64,000 bases of DNA from Batillaria attramentaria. Its lineage: Eukaryota; Mollusca; Gastropoda; Batillariidae. Below, one piece after another: positions 34,363 to 44,580 of this stretch; the stretch's first letter is position 1, and each line of letters opens with the position of its first letter. The stretch covers positions 32,501-96,500 of the forward strand of contig JACVVK020000337.1 in assembly GCA_018292915.2 (NCBI GenBank). Reading direction: 5' to 3'. The translations under genes and the position numbers were made by a program. Below the pieces are notes generated by a model. That model was not told the DNA's origin, did no database searches, and saw only the letters and a program-made list of their open reading frames with translations.

Positions 34363-34365
34363 ACA
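34262..34365 (-). mobile_element. LINE-like tail and (CA)n
   Basis: Minus-strand sequence reads GACAATAAAGTTATATTGAA then (TTGAAT)n, the usual LINE 3' end. A (CA)n array of about 15 units follows at 34332-34362. The stretch 34366-35085 has poly-C near 34701-34740 and A-rich runs; no gene is seen. Confidence 0.6.
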
Positions 34366-35090
34366 TTAATTTATCTAGACATATAAATCCATACATATTA
34401 AACACAGATCCTAAAGTAATGTGTGATGTCCAAGTCTAATACTATGCAACTAAACTAAGAAATCTAAACTAAAAGATGGCAAGGGCATAGCGGACATGAC
34501 ACAGCTGAGTAGTAAGCCCAGTTTTGAAAATCTCAACAAATAAAATCTATACATACTGGGGACGGGCAGTAAACACAGTCATGAGTTTAAAATAGATACT
34601 GCTGAGGGAATGAAAGATTTCTTAAACAATTACATGTGTCCATTGTCTGATTGTAACATTTAAGCAATAACAGTAGACTGTCCATTGCTCCCTCTCCACC
34701 TCCCCCCCCCCCCCCCCCCCACCCCCCCCCCCCCCCCCCCTCCAAGCAAACATTTAGCACTGCAAGTAACTGTTCTTACCGTACACTGTTTCCTATAGAA
34801 ATGCATACCGTTGACAAATGGTTTTTACAGTTACTGAGGGTGACCATGATGAGTGATGAAAACACATATATATTCCTGTGTACCCATACCTAAAAAAAAT
34901 GAGAGAAAAAAAAATGAGAGAAAAAAAAAAAAGCTGCACTGTAAACGCTAGAAAGTGGGCCTGGTTCGTTTCGGTTCGGTTCGGCTCCAAGCTCGGTTCC
35001 TGGCTCAGGTATAGTGTAAACGCGCCCCATGGCAGCCGATAATTTGATAAGGAGAGAGTCCCCCGGACTTCACGCGGCGTAGTGTGTTTT

Positions 35091-35180
35091 GCCACCGATA
35101 GTGTACGCTACTTGTCGACCCGTGCCTGCTGTCGCCACCGATAGTGTACGCTACTTGTCGACCCGTGCCTGCTGTCGCCA
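35091..35180 (+). repeat. Perfect tandem duplication, 43-bp unit
   Basis: GCCACCGATAGTGTACGCTA and CTTGTCGACCCGTGCCTGCT are repeated twice without a difference. A recent duplication or an assembly artefact. Confidence 0.95.
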
Positions 35181-35241
35181 GCTGAATTTTATGTGGAAAG
35201 CCGAAATTAAAAAAAAAAGAAGTTTTGTTGTTGTTGTTGTT

Positions 35242-35245
<4 letters not shown>

Positions 35246-35308
<63 letters not shown>
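35246..35308. repeat. (GT)n microsatellite
   Basis: About 31 units after a (GTT)n lead. The following 35310-36000 is unique sequence with no gene recognised. Confidence 0.97.
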
Positions 35309-36007
35309 TTTTGGCGGGAGGGTGGGGGGTGTTTAGGAGTTTCACGTCAACAAGTTTTCAGGGGATGGGGGTTCTGTAGGCTTTTAGACAGCGCAGGGGA
35401 GAGAACTGTGGTTGAAAGGGAACGTGATCTCTGAAAGTTTTCTGAGCCGCGGCAATCACTGTTCGTTTAAACACATGTATTCAGTACGTAAACTATGTGG
35501 TACGTGGCTTAAACAGTCGTTGGCGATAGTGTAGGGGAAAGTCGGTAAATATGGAACAGGCCGGGCGAGTAATATGGAACACCGATGTTGCGGGTCATGG
35601 GAGACAAATAGAACAAATTTGATGGTGTCATGCTATGAAGCTTACCCCACTTGTCCGATGACAGCAGTCAGAATGGCCGAAGGCGGGACAATGCAAAAAC
35701 GGTGAGTGCTTGAAATTTTTTACTCTGTCTGATCTTATTTTGTTGTGTTAAAACGGTCGTTGCATTTACATTCAGATTCATGCTTGAAGGTAGAAACTGT
35801 GAAGGTCATGATTCGCAAAAGCCACATGACGTAATTTTCCATCACACCCCCTACTATCCGTGTCGCCAAAACTATCCATACACGACCATGTCATCAGAAG
35901 TCTGTGGTCCAAAGACAATGTGGTTGGTCTGTATTGTATCTGGTGTAGCGAACGTTTGTGTTTTCTCTTCTTTGTTGATGTCAAGCTTGTTGGCCTTCTT
36001 GTTCTCT

Positions 36008-36176
36008 TGGGGAGCCGGGGTGGTCGAATGGTAGAGCGTTGGACTTCTAATGCTCGGGTCGTGAGTTCGATCCCGGCTGGGGCCAAATATTTGTGCTGGC
36101 TTTTTCATCGTTGCCCCGTCTTTGATATCACCCTATGTGGTGGAAAAGGACGTTAAACCCCCAAACACCCACCCAC
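36008..36176 (+). repeat. SINE-A copy, full length
   Basis: Nearly identical to the copy at 15411-15578, including the TGGTCGAATGG head and the TATCACCCTATGTGG deletion, so the two belong to one recent subfamily. A further SINE-A scrap (ACGTGGTGAAGAAGGACGTT) lies at 36257-36296. Confidence 0.95.
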
Positions 36177-36226
36177 CCTTCTTGTTCTCTTGTGACAAGG
36201 CAATGTATTGCCTTTCAGATTGTGGC

Positions 36227-36305
36227 TCGCTCTCTCTCTCTCTCTCTCTCTCTCATACGTGGTGAAGAAGGACGTTAAACTCCCACCCACCCCCCACCCC
36301 CACTG

Positions 36306-36350
<45 letters not shown>

Positions 36351-36358
36351 GTGTTGTG

Positions 36359-36401
<43 letters not shown>

Positions 36402-36409
36402 GTGTTGTG

Positions 36410-36458
<49 letters not shown>

Positions 36459-36480
36459 GTGTTGTGTTGTGTGTGTTGTG

Positions 36481-36572
<92 letters not shown>
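36227..36572. repeat. Long (GT)n array with repeated TGTGTTGTGTT breaks
   Basis: (CT)n at 36227-36254. Then at 36307-36572 four or five (GT)n blocks are separated by TTGTGTTGTGTTTTG or TTGTGTTGTG, indicating that block and separator were duplicated as units. Confidence 0.95.
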
Positions 36573-36573
<1 letters not shown>

Positions 36574-36626
36574 TGCATGAACAAAGTTGAGCATACCACA
36601 ATCGATGCACTTACACACGCACGGAA

Positions 36627-36635
36627 GAGAGAGAC

Positions 36636-36671
<36 letters not shown>

Positions 36672-36702
36672 GCAGGCAGACAGGCAGGCAGGCAGGCAGA
36701 AA
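36627..36702. repeat. (GACA)n and (GGCA)n tetranucleotide run
   Basis: GAGA, then GACA, then GGCA units. It ends 12 bp before the inferred 3' end of glycine-rich gene copy 2. Confidence 0.95.
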
Positions 36703-36714
36703 TACTGAATTTCG

Positions 36715-36832
36715 TTTTCTCAACATTTATTGTACGACATTCACAATGCATGATCACATCTTCCTCACAGAAACCAGACAACAATCAGCACGAGAAGCGC
36801 AGAATGCAGATCAATGGGACCAAACGGAGATT
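36715..36832 (-). other. Copy 2 non-coding exon 3 with polyA signal
   Basis: Minus strand: acceptor CTGTCTGTCTTGCAG, then AATCTCCGTTTGGTCCC, GAAGATGTGATCATGC and AATAAA at 36731-36726. Aligns with exon 3 of copy 1 along its length. As in copy 1 it is wholly 3' UTR. Confidence 0.8.
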
Positions 36833-37114
36833 CTGCAAGACAGACAGAAAGAAACAAAATAATACAGATGTAAAGAGGACCCGGAAAAAGAAACCCCGAG
36901 AAGCAGCCACAGGAGCCAGCATTAACATGCAAGAAAAAAAAAAAATTACACAAAAATCAACATTTTGAAAGCAAATGAAATAGACCCAGTGAATCAGATA
37001 TTTGCAACAGTGTAAGCTCAGCTGTGAGGCTTTCTTTTTTTCATCTGGTACCATAAGCAACTCCGAACGTGTCAAAAGCGTGTTTTGCACAGATGCTGTT
37101 TCCACTTAAGAGTT

Positions 37115-37525
37115 TAATAATAATAATAATAATAATGAGGATTGTATAGGCGCTCTAGCCAATTTCGTGATTCGGCTCAAAGCGCCGTGAACTGAACACA
37201 CCACGCACGCTCACGTGAATCACACGCATTCTCTCACACCCTGGACGTAAACAGATTACAATCACGTGGTGCGAAGGGTCAGCTCAGCTATTTCAATTTC
37301 AGAATTTAGAATAGCATTTTTTTTTTTCAAATGTGGTGGGCTGAACATTTCCAAAGCAGAGGGGGAGGAAACCGGAGTATCCGGAGAGAACCCTCGACAT
37401 CGGCCCGAATGAACGGTGCCACATACGAGAAGGAAAAATTCTTTGCCCCGAGTGGGACTCGAACGCCTCACCTCTGGCATTCGTGACAAGTCTCTTTAAC
37501 CACTAGACCACCGACCGCTCTTTAA
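37115..37525 (-). repeat. SINE-B, full length, in intron 2 of copy 2
   Basis: Minus-strand order: GAGCGGTCGGTGGTCTAGTG (A-box region), GTTCGAGTCCCAC (B box), GGGCAAAGAATTTTTCC, CGTTCATTCGGGCCGATG, CTCCGG, GCTGAACATTT-complement blocks, CCACGTGATTGTAATC, GCGCTTTGAGCCGAATCACG, GCGCCTATACAATCC and an (ATT)n tail at 37115-37137. This is the reference copy for SINE-B. Copy 1 lacks it at the matching place, so it inserted after the genes duplicated. Confidence 0.85.
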
Positions 37526-38152
37526 ATGGCCTGCAGGATTTATCTTTGATATTTACTGTGTCCATACTGTTATGTATAAATTATATGCCGCGTTTTGTTT
37601 GGCCTGAGCCATTGGAAACACGAGACAGAAGCTAAGAGCCACAAAAATAAAACAGCTAGTACCGAGGGGAATGACAGAGGATAGTCTTGAAATACGTGTG
37701 CCTACTTGTATTTACAGTCAGATTGCTGACTCGGTAACCCTGACAGAACCTCAGAGCTCAAGTCGTGCGCATTTATTGTTCCATATTGGGAAATTTGCTT
37801 GCAACACGTAAAGTTAAGTTAAATATGTAAAAGGCATAACCATACAACACAAAAAGCATGCAAGTAACAAACAGCATAAGAAGTAGTTTTCAACTGATGA
37901 CATTAAAACTAGCCTACATTTAATTGTGAAAATCAACGCAGGTAGTTAAAATTAACGCTGATCGCACAGGAAACTAAGAATGATATAAAATCACTTAAAC
38001 ACACGGGTAGGCACTACGTACTATATAGTAAGATGGATAGTTCTACCACTGTGGACTTCAAACACCTCGATGTTCGGTGTGTGGGTGAGAATTAGAATCA
38101 TTATAATAATCATCAAGCTGGAGTTGTACAAACTGAAGATCTCACCTTGTGT

Positions 38153-38416
38153 TTAGCCGTACATCTTGCCCATGCCCATCAGTGGGTAGCCCAGTCCTCC
38201 GAGCCAGGGCATTCCGTAGCCCATGCCATATCCAAGACCGCCCAAGCCGAAGCCCTTGCCAAGACCGCCCAAGCCGAAGCCCATGCCAAGACCGCCAAAG
38301 CCATAGCCAAGACCGCCCATAAAGGGCATGCCCAACATTCCTAGTCCGCCATAGAGGCTGGCGGAGGCAGCAGCCACCAGGGCAACCAGAAGAACGACCT
38401 GGACCAGCTTGATCAT
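38153..38416 (-). CDS. Secreted glycine-rich peptide, copy 2 (87 aa)
   Basis: One coding exon (38146-38422; acceptor TTTGTTTGCAG, donor ACAAG/GTGAGA after the stop). It has the same 19-residue signal peptide as copy 1. The 68-residue mature chain has 30 Gly and 9 Met, no Cys, no acidic residue and two Lys. It is built from modules GGLGYGF, GGLGMGFGL, GGLGKGFGL and GGLGYGMGYGM, then a PWLGGLGYPL ending. Its protein is identical to copy 3; in the CDS I see one synonymous difference (GTC versus GTT for Val at residue 5 or 6). It faces copy 1 tail to tail and copy 3 head to head. Secretion is well supported; function is unknown. Confidence 0.88.
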   Translation of the reverse strand: MIKLVQVVLLVALVAAASASLYGGLGMLGMPFMGGLGYGFGGLGMGFGLGGLGKGFGLGGLGYGMGYGMPWLGGLGYPLMGMGKMYG

Positions 38417-38551
38417 CTTGACCTGCAAACAAACAGATCACACTGAAACTAAGACCGCACTCATCTACGAGGCGTCGGATATCCGTACAATACTAACGAA
38501 CAATTAAACAGACAAAACAAACAGAACGTCCTAAGACTCATGTTAAAAGGG

Positions 38552-38715
38552 TGCGGTGGGTGTTAAACGTACTTTTTCTCCACTTACGGGTGATACTAAA
38601 GACGGGGCAACGAGGAAAAGGTCAGCACAAATATTTGGCCGCAGCCGGGAATCGAACTCAAGACCCGAGCATTGAGATTCCAACTCTCTACCGCTCTACT
38701 GTCCCGGTTCCGCTT
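38552..38715 (-). repeat. SINE-A copy in intron 1 of copy 2
   Basis: Diverged reversed copy (GGCCGCAGCCGGGAATCGAA, CGCTCTACTGTCCCGG). The intron around it matches intron 1 of copy 1, where there is no insertion. Confidence 0.85.
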
Positions 38716-38992
38716 TTTAGAAGGTTTCGTTAACCTTCGAGTGTAGGCATCAATGTCCGTGCAGAACAAACTAAGAAACGACCAACCAAACAACCACACA
38801 TTTCGCCAATTTTCTGGTTTGGCTTGACCCCATGTTCGGGTCTTTTTAAAGTGAATCGCCTAAGTTTCCAAATTTAAGATATAAAACTATTAATTTGTAT
38901 CAAATGAAATTGGTGCATCGTTTTAGACTTAAAGATCCCAGAAAGATGTGTTGTTGTTTTTTTAATTCGAAATAATTCAAATCTCTACTACA

Positions 38993-39352
38993 TAATAATA
39001 ATAATAATAATAATAAATGGTATTTCTAGGGCGCATTTCTTTAAATAAAACTCAATGCGCCTATCACTCACTCACACTCACGCACATCATACAACGATGA
39101 ACAGACATACACTGGTGAAACTGACTAGTTAAAATAACTGGTGTTAGTAGTTTGTGGCCTCATGCCGCTCAAGCAACAAGGACCAGCATGCGGCTGAGGA
39201 AATTACTGATAGGCTTTGCGGAAGAGGAACGTTTTCAGACTGCTCTTGAAAACAGACAGCGTGGGCGTATTTCTCAGATCTGAAGGCACAGAGTTCTAAA
39301 TGGCAGGAGCGGCAAAACTGAAAGAGCGCTCACCGAAAGATTTCAGACTATT
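38993..39352 (-). mobile_element. LINE 3' end in intron 1 of copy 2
   Basis: On the minus strand a frame reads Lys-Ser-Phe-Gly-Glu-Arg-Ser-Phe-Ser-Phe-Ala-Ala-Pro, one in-frame stop where Trp is expected, Asn-Ser-Val-Pro, then Leu-Lys-Thr-Phe-Leu-Phe-Arg-Lys-Ala: the usual C-terminus of Jockey/CR1-like ORF2. It ends in a UTR with an (ATT)n tail at 38993-39016. Inactive. Confidence 0.75.
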
Positions 39353-39359
39353 CATTTGT

Positions 39360-39790
39360 GTAAAATGGGAAATAGTGCATGTCAATAGTCATTTCAAATA
39401 CGAAGTACTTCACGTCTCCACTGCAGTAGACCATCGCTATTCATTTGTCTAAAATGAAGAATAGTTAATCGTGTCAGGCTTGTCGATCTCAACAGTCACT
39501 TCAACTTTGATGTAGGTTACTTCACATCTACGTTACGGAAGACCATCGCTCTTCTGGCATGAAAATAATCACCGCCGAAGTGGATAGATTTAATGTATTG
39601 CTATATTTGCACGTGTGCACTAGAGTAGACCATCGCTTCTGGTAGACTCGCCTAAAACTTCGGAAGTCCGAGTAACTGGCATGAAAATAATCACCGACAA
39701 AGTGAAGGTGAATTTAGTGTATTGACTGTACTTGCACCTCAGCACTACAGTAGACCATATCTTCTGGCCTCTACGCTAATCCCTCAAAAG
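39360..39790 (-). repeat. Tandem expansion inside intron 1 of copy 2 (four units)
   Basis: Minus-strand units each begin (G)ATGGTCT(A/T)C and include GTGATTATTTTCATGCCAG or a variant. Unit starts fall near 39761, 39638, 39550 and 39436. Copy 1 has a single unit at about 31200-31315. Confidence 0.7.
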
Positions 39791-39858
39791 TCATCAGTCC
39801 GAGTAACACGTAAAATCAGCAGGAAAAGGTAAACCTGACTCTAGTGATCGCGACTTAC

Positions 39859-39925
39859 TTTGTGTGGAGAGATGACACAGCAAGGTGTGAAGTCAGTAGA
39901 GTCGAGATGGAGAAGGTAGATGTGG
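39859..39925 (-). other. Copy 2 non-coding exon 1 (5' UTR)
   Basis: Minus strand: ends CTCCACACAAA before donor GTAAGTCGCGATC at 39858. Nearly the same sequence as exon 1 of copy 1, including the first 45 bp of the intron. Confidence 0.75.
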
Positions 39926-39950
39926 TGTCCGACACTGGCCATGCAGCCCT

Positions 39951-40000
39951 TTTATATACACGCGACCGGGGGTTCAGTCCCACGGTATGTAATGGATTGG
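39951..40000 (-). promoter_or_regulatory. Core promoter of glycine-rich peptide gene, copy 2
   Basis: Minus strand: CCAAT at 40000-39996 and TATATAAAAGGGC starting near 39958. The region matches 30716-30775 almost base for base. Confidence 0.8.
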
Positions 40001-40096
40001 TTGTGAGGTAATATGACGCAAAGGCGTATGAAAGGCAACGAAGACGTTCATCGTAATAGCGGGCTGCTCTCTTTTTCGTGCTTGGTCAGCCCTTCC

Positions 40097-40098
<2 letters not shown>

Positions 40099-40171
<73 letters not shown>

Positions 40172-40215
40172 TGTCTGTCTGTCTGTCTGTCTGTATGTCT
40201 GTCTGTCTGTCTGTC

Positions 40216-40275
<60 letters not shown>
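40099..40275. repeat. (GT)n, (CTGT)n, (GT)n compound microsatellite
   Basis: Nearly symmetrical: GT 40099-40171, CTGT units 40171-40222 with one ATGT, GT to 40275. It lies 100 bp upstream of the copy 2 CCAAT box. Confidence 0.97.
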
Positions 40276-40276
<1 letters not shown>

Positions 40277-40905
40277 CAATTATTTGTTGTTTTTATCATC
40301 ATGATGATTTTTGTTGTTTGTTCGTTTTTTTGTTTTTTTGTTTGTTCACATTAAGAAATTTTAGAAAATAACATACAGTGTAATTCAAAAAAGAGCTCAA
40401 GGTGAAAGACATCTGAGCTGCCACCGTTGAAACCACAGTCCCCTCTGCATCTTACTTTGTACCGTACTTATTGCCCATTCTCTCTATCCCCTTTCTTCCT
40501 ATCTCTTTCTCTATAGTTATCTGTCCTACCATAACTTACTGTATTTGACGTCTCCGCCGCACATGTTTTCTGTATTCATGAGAACACGTATAAGTTTTTG
40601 ACTTGTTCTGCTCGGCCTCGTGAAAATGAAAGTGTGTATGTAATTTTGTTCAAAACGAATAAAACTGTTTAAACCAAAAGACATCTGAATATTGTACCAT
40701 CTATTGCCCCGCACAAGTGAGACCCTCTTGTCCCGTGAGATTTCATTAAAACGACACACAACGATTTTAACAACCCTAAAACAATTCACTTGTCTTTTTC
40801 ACGTGGTAGCAGTATTACTAGTAGTAGTAGTAGTAGTAGTAGTAGTGGCAGTAGCCGTAGTAGTAGTAGCAGTAGCCGTAGTAGTGGTAGCTTGAATGTT
40901 CTACT

Positions 40906-40994
40906 TGAGCCGGGAGAGCCGACCGGTAGAGCAGTGGACTTTCAATGCTCGGGTAGTGAGTTCGAATCCCGGCTGGGGTCAAATATTTCTTCTG

Positions 40995-41079
<85 letters not shown>

Positions 41080-41150
41080 AATCGTTGCCGCGTCTTTGAT
41101 ATTACTCGTACCTGGCGCGGAAAAGGACGTTAAACCCTTAAGCACCCACT
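40906..41150 (+). repeat. SINE-A copy split by (GT)n
   Basis: The head is intact (GAGCCGACCGGTAGAGCAG, GAGTTCGAATCCCGG). At the point where the consensus reads TTTGTGCTGG stands a (GT)n of about 38 units (40998-41076). The body then resumes at TTTAATCGTTGCC. The microsatellite probably grew from the GTG inside the SINE. Confidence 0.85.
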
Positions 41151-41509
41151 CACACACTACCTGTAACTCCTGCAATCAAACAGTATTATTTCTACAAACA
41201 ACAACAAACAAACAAACAAACGTACGTAAGTAAATAATTAAAGAAAAAAATGCGCAAAGTCTGAATTAAAGATGTGGGCAAACAATTTCATGCGTTCGTG
41301 GGAAATCAGTCATGCGTGAATTCACGTGGTCAGTCATGCGTGTTCAAACGGCTCATGACATCGTGTCCGTAATCGTTTGACCAACGGCGTTTGTAATGTA
41401 ATTTACACACATGTACACGGCGCGTCCCCACTGATAGGTACTTAAACTTCCCCTCGGGTAACCGGAGAGTACAGCATAAAATTATAGCCCGTGCGTAGGT
41501 TAAGAAGAA

Positions 41510-41918
41510 ATTAGTAGTAGTAGTAGTAGTAGCAGTAGTAGTAGTAGTATTCACAAGCTAGCACGCTGTTGTAATGTTGTTGGTGAAAGTGTCTAACTGA
41601 TTGATAAACTGCTGTCTGTGGATCACCACGATTCGTCGCTATCCAGAAAAAAAAACACACAAAAAGTGGCACTTTTCCCCTGTACGAAACAAAGCGTTCA
41701 GAAACGGCAGTCTTTATTTATTAATGTGTTTTGTTTTGATTTGTTTTGTTTTGTTTTGTTTTGTTAAGGTTTGGTTTGATTTTCATGTTGTTGTTGTTTT
41801 GGTTTGTTTGGTTGGTTGGTTGGTTGGGTTTGTTTGGCTTGTTTGTTATTTTTGTTTTTGGTTTGTTTGTTTGTTTGTTTGTTTGTTTGTTTGTTTGTTT
41901 GTTTTGTTTTGTTTTTTC

Positions 41919-41994
<76 letters not shown>

Positions 41995-42086
41995 GTTGGG
42001 TTTTTTGGGGGGTTTTTTTGGTTGTTGGTTTTTTGTTTTGTTTTGTTGTTGTTGTTGTTGTTGTTGTTGTTTTTGGGGGGAGGGAG
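41510..42086. repeat. (TAG)n, T/G-rich tract and (GT)n
   Basis: (TAG)n at 41513-41550, TTTGT and (GTTT)n runs at 41730-41910, (GT)n of about 35 units to 41990, then (GTT)n to 42071. Open frames here encode only Cys/Val or Phe runs. Confidence 0.9.
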
Positions 42087-42353
42087 GAGTGTCGGAATTG
42101 AACGGTGGTGCCATGGGGTTGAGGATAGGAAGCTGGACAGTCATCTTGGTTAACTTCCCATGGTATCTGTTTACAGAAACAAAACAGATCGCCATCTGTA
42201 TTCCACTTGCAGCAAGACACCTTACACACTGGGTTCCGGTGATCATCATTTCATGACCTGCGGGGAAAGCGATCGGATTGGAAGCAAAGTTTGAGAGGCG
42301 AAGATTCGGACGCGGAAGACTCAGTCAATCAATCACCTATACCGCTTGTAAAG

Positions 42354-42428
42354 TGACGTCATGGTGTCATCCACGTCACCCTGTTACGTGACGCTCAAGG
42401 GGCGATTAGCAGCGAGGAGCGTATAAAA
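42354..42428 (+). promoter_or_regulatory. Core promoter of glycine-rich peptide gene, copy 3
   Basis: TATAAAA at 42422-42428 followed by GGGGCC. A perfect cAMP-response-element palindrome TGACGTCA lies at 42354-42361, with TTACGTGACG near 42384. Copies 1 and 2 lack the CRE; their CCAAT box is not at the same place here. CRE function is inferred from sequence only. Confidence 0.7.
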
Positions 42429-42451
42429 GGGGCCGGGATGTGAGAGACAGG

Positions 42452-42507
42452 CATCGCATCTGCCTTGACGATCCAAAACCCTCTCGACTTCGCAAGCCTC
42501 CACAAAG
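42452..42507 (+). other. Copy 3 non-coding exon 1 (5' UTR)
   Basis: From the inferred start to TCCACAAAG, then donor GTAAGTAATG at 42508. Shares only CATCGCATCTGCCTT and CTCTCGACTTCGC-type blocks with the other copies. Confidence 0.7.
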
Positions 42508-42758
42508 GTAAGTAATGAGATAAATTTGCATTCAAGGTTTTTAACGCGTTTCTTCCGATACAGCTAGTCTTCGCAGAAGCAGCTTTCTCTTTTGAGACAG
42601 CTGTATATATGAATACGCCTGTACGCTTGAAAGCTCAACGTCTATCCTAAACTTTACCTAGGGATCACTTTTTCCATACGGGTACAGTTCTCTCCCTTGC
42701 ACTGTACTTATATATGATTCTTTCCCTTTGAGTCTATCCTAAAGGCCGAAATGGTTCA

Positions 42759-42945
42759 GGGCCCGTATGTAAAAGTCGAGGTTAATTTAACCCACGGCTA
42801 CGGGCCTAACCTAGACTAGGACAAAAGAAACCCAAAGCAAAATTAAATTTTAAAAAAAGGAAGCGAAGAAAGGAAGAAAAAGTCCTTCTATAACGGCTTA
42901 GACACCTTGCTGGAATGGGCTCGCTTCTTGATAAAAAAAAAATCA
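42759..42945 (+). mobile_element. Fragment of the copy 1 intron MITE, in intron 1 of copy 3
   Basis: GGGCCCGTATGTAAAAGTCG through CCTTCTATAACGGCTTA and CTTGCTGGAATGGGC matches 30915-31085. The right inverted end is missing. Confidence 0.8.
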
Positions 42946-43329
42946 CCCTATAAAAATGACAGCAGTAACAAAATTTCACTGTAGCCTAACTGTTCTAGTT
43001 AAACTCAACAATGACAAAAGCCTTCACGCGGGGTTATATGCACGTTTAAAAGTAAACAAGAGCTTTTGGATTTTGTTCGAGTTTTTTTTTTTTCCGACTA
43101 GCTTATTTGCAGCATGAACTGTGCGCACTTGTCGTAATAAGTTGACTAGTTCAGTTTCAAAATGACGCTGTGCAGAACAGGTAGACGTGTCCGCATGCAC
43201 GATCATCCCTCGTGAATTTTGCACTATATCATGTCCACATTTCCTCTTTTAGTCTCATGCTCTGAAAGAGTCGAACCCAAACTTGACGTGACTTGACTTG
43301 GCTTGGCTTGGCTTGATTTGCAGGTCAAG

Positions 43330-43593
43330 ATGATCAAGCTGGTTCAGGTCGTTCTTCTGGTTGCCCTGGTGGCTGCTGCCTCCGCCAGCCTCTATGGCGG
43401 ACTAGGAATGTTGGGCATGCCCTTTATGGGCGGTCTTGGCTATGGCTTTGGCGGTCTTGGCATGGGCTTCGGCTTGGGCGGTCTTGGCAAGGGCTTCGGC
43501 TTGGGCGGTCTTGGATATGGCATGGGCTACGGAATGCCCTGGCTCGGAGGACTGGGCTACCCACTGATGGGCATGGGCAAGATGTACGGCTAA
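43330..43593 (+). CDS. Secreted glycine-rich peptide, copy 3 (87 aa)
   Basis: One coding exon (43324-43600; acceptor TTGATTTGCAG, donor CCAAG/GTGAGA after the stop). The encoded protein is identical to copy 2: a 19-residue signal peptide, then 68 residues of Gly/Leu/Met/Tyr-rich x-Gly repeats ending Gly-Lys-Met-Tyr-Gly. The start is the first ATG after the acceptor, in the same GTCAAGATGATC context as the other copies. The promoter, exon 1, most of both introns and exon 3 differ strongly from copy 2, so the coding exon is much more alike than its surroundings. Cys-free and slightly basic. It may be structural, mucus-related or antimicrobial; none of these is shown. Confidence 0.88.
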   Translation: MIKLVQVVLLVALVAAASASLYGGLGMLGMPFMGGLGYGFGGLGMGFGLGGLGKGFGLGGLGYGMGYGMPWLGGLGYPLMGMGKMYG

Positions 43594-43839
43594 ACCCAAG
43601 GTGAGATCTTCAGTTTGTACAACTCCAGCTTGATAATTATTATAATGATTCTAATTCTCATGTTGCTACACCGAACAGGCGTGTTTGTAGTCTTCAGTGG
43701 TAGAGCTATCCATCTTAACATGTAGTATGAAGTGCCCACCTATTTGTGTAAGCGATTTTTGTATCCTTCTTAACTGCCTGGCTGCGCGGCGTTAAGCCCT
43801 AAATAACTAACTAACTAACTAACTTAACTGCCTGGGTGT

Positions 43840-43945
43840 TCAGCGGTCGAACATTCAAATTCTACGACTGTTGTCACACTACACACGTCGTCGAGTAGGC
43901 TTCTGTTGGTGCTGGCGTTACAGACGCTGTTATTGTCCAAGTGCC
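43840..43945 (+). repeat. R5 fragment in intron 2 of copy 3
   Basis: GCGGTCGAACATTCAAATTC, GGCTTCTGTTGGTGCTGGC and GACGCTGTTATTGTCCAAG match the proximal half of R5 in reverse orientation. Confidence 0.65.
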
Positions 43946-44079
43946 TAACTGGTGTGGTGGTAAAATATATGTATAAGTTCTCTGTCCCTCTCTCTTGTTT
44001 CTGGTTTTGCATTACTCTTTTGTTGTTGTTGTTGTTGTTGTTGTTGCTCAGTGTTGTATATATTTCTGTGCTTTTTGAC

Positions 44080-44228
44080 AGCAGTTCTTTTCTTTCGTAG
44101 CAACGGCAGATTGAAATTTTACCATTGTAGGGGGTAATTCTTTTCGGTTGAAAAATAACGTTCGCTCGTTCGCTCGTTCGTCCGTTCGTTCTCTCTCTCT
44201 CTCTCTCCCCCCCCCCCCCCCCGTCACC

Positions 44229-44296
<68 letters not shown>

Positions 44297-44325
44297 CCAC
44301 ACACACACACACACACACACATTCT
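44080..44325 (+). repeat. LINE tail, (CT)n, poly-C and (CA)n in intron 2 of copy 3
   Basis: CTTTCGTAGCAACGGCA and GGTTGAAAAATAACG resemble the tail of the LINE at 2490-3232. Then come (TTCG)n 44160-44189, (CT)n, C-run 44208-44222 and (CA)n to 44320 with one break. Confidence 0.75.
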
Positions 44326-44365
44326 GGCTTCTGTTGTCTAAAACCTTACTCACCCTTCTTTTCAG

Positions 44366-44495
44366 ATCATACCCAAAATCCTGTTTCCCGTTGACGAAAG
44401 TCGGCGTTTCCAGTGTGTCCGGTCCTGGGTGATGTCAAACTTCGGTCCAACAGGGAGATGTGATCAGCCTGAAATAAAAGATTCCTGATAACGAT
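44366..44495 (+). other. Copy 3 non-coding exon 3 with polyA signal
   Basis: Acceptor CACCCTTCTTTTCAG at 44365 and AATAAA at 44473-44478. It keeps only GGGAGATGTGATCA in common with exon 3 of copies 1 and 2. The last exon was replaced or has diverged far more than the coding exon. Confidence 0.7.
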
Positions 44496-44504
44496 AATCG
44501 GGTT

Positions 44505-44505
<1 letters not shown>

Positions 44506-44580
<75 letters not shown>

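Noticed and set aside
36253..36726. Cys-Val, His-Thr and Ser-Leu repeat proteins over microsatellites (also at 2767, 22112, 33021, 40078, 44509, 44878 and elsewhere)
   Set aside because: They are translations of (GT)n, (CA)n and (CT)n with no start context, splice sites or non-repeat domain.
43402..43599. Open frames antisense to the glycine-rich peptide exons, Ala/Lys/His-rich
   Set aside because: Mirror of the Gly-codon-rich sense strand. The sense frame has signal peptide, splice sites, promoter and polyA signal; the antisense frame has none.
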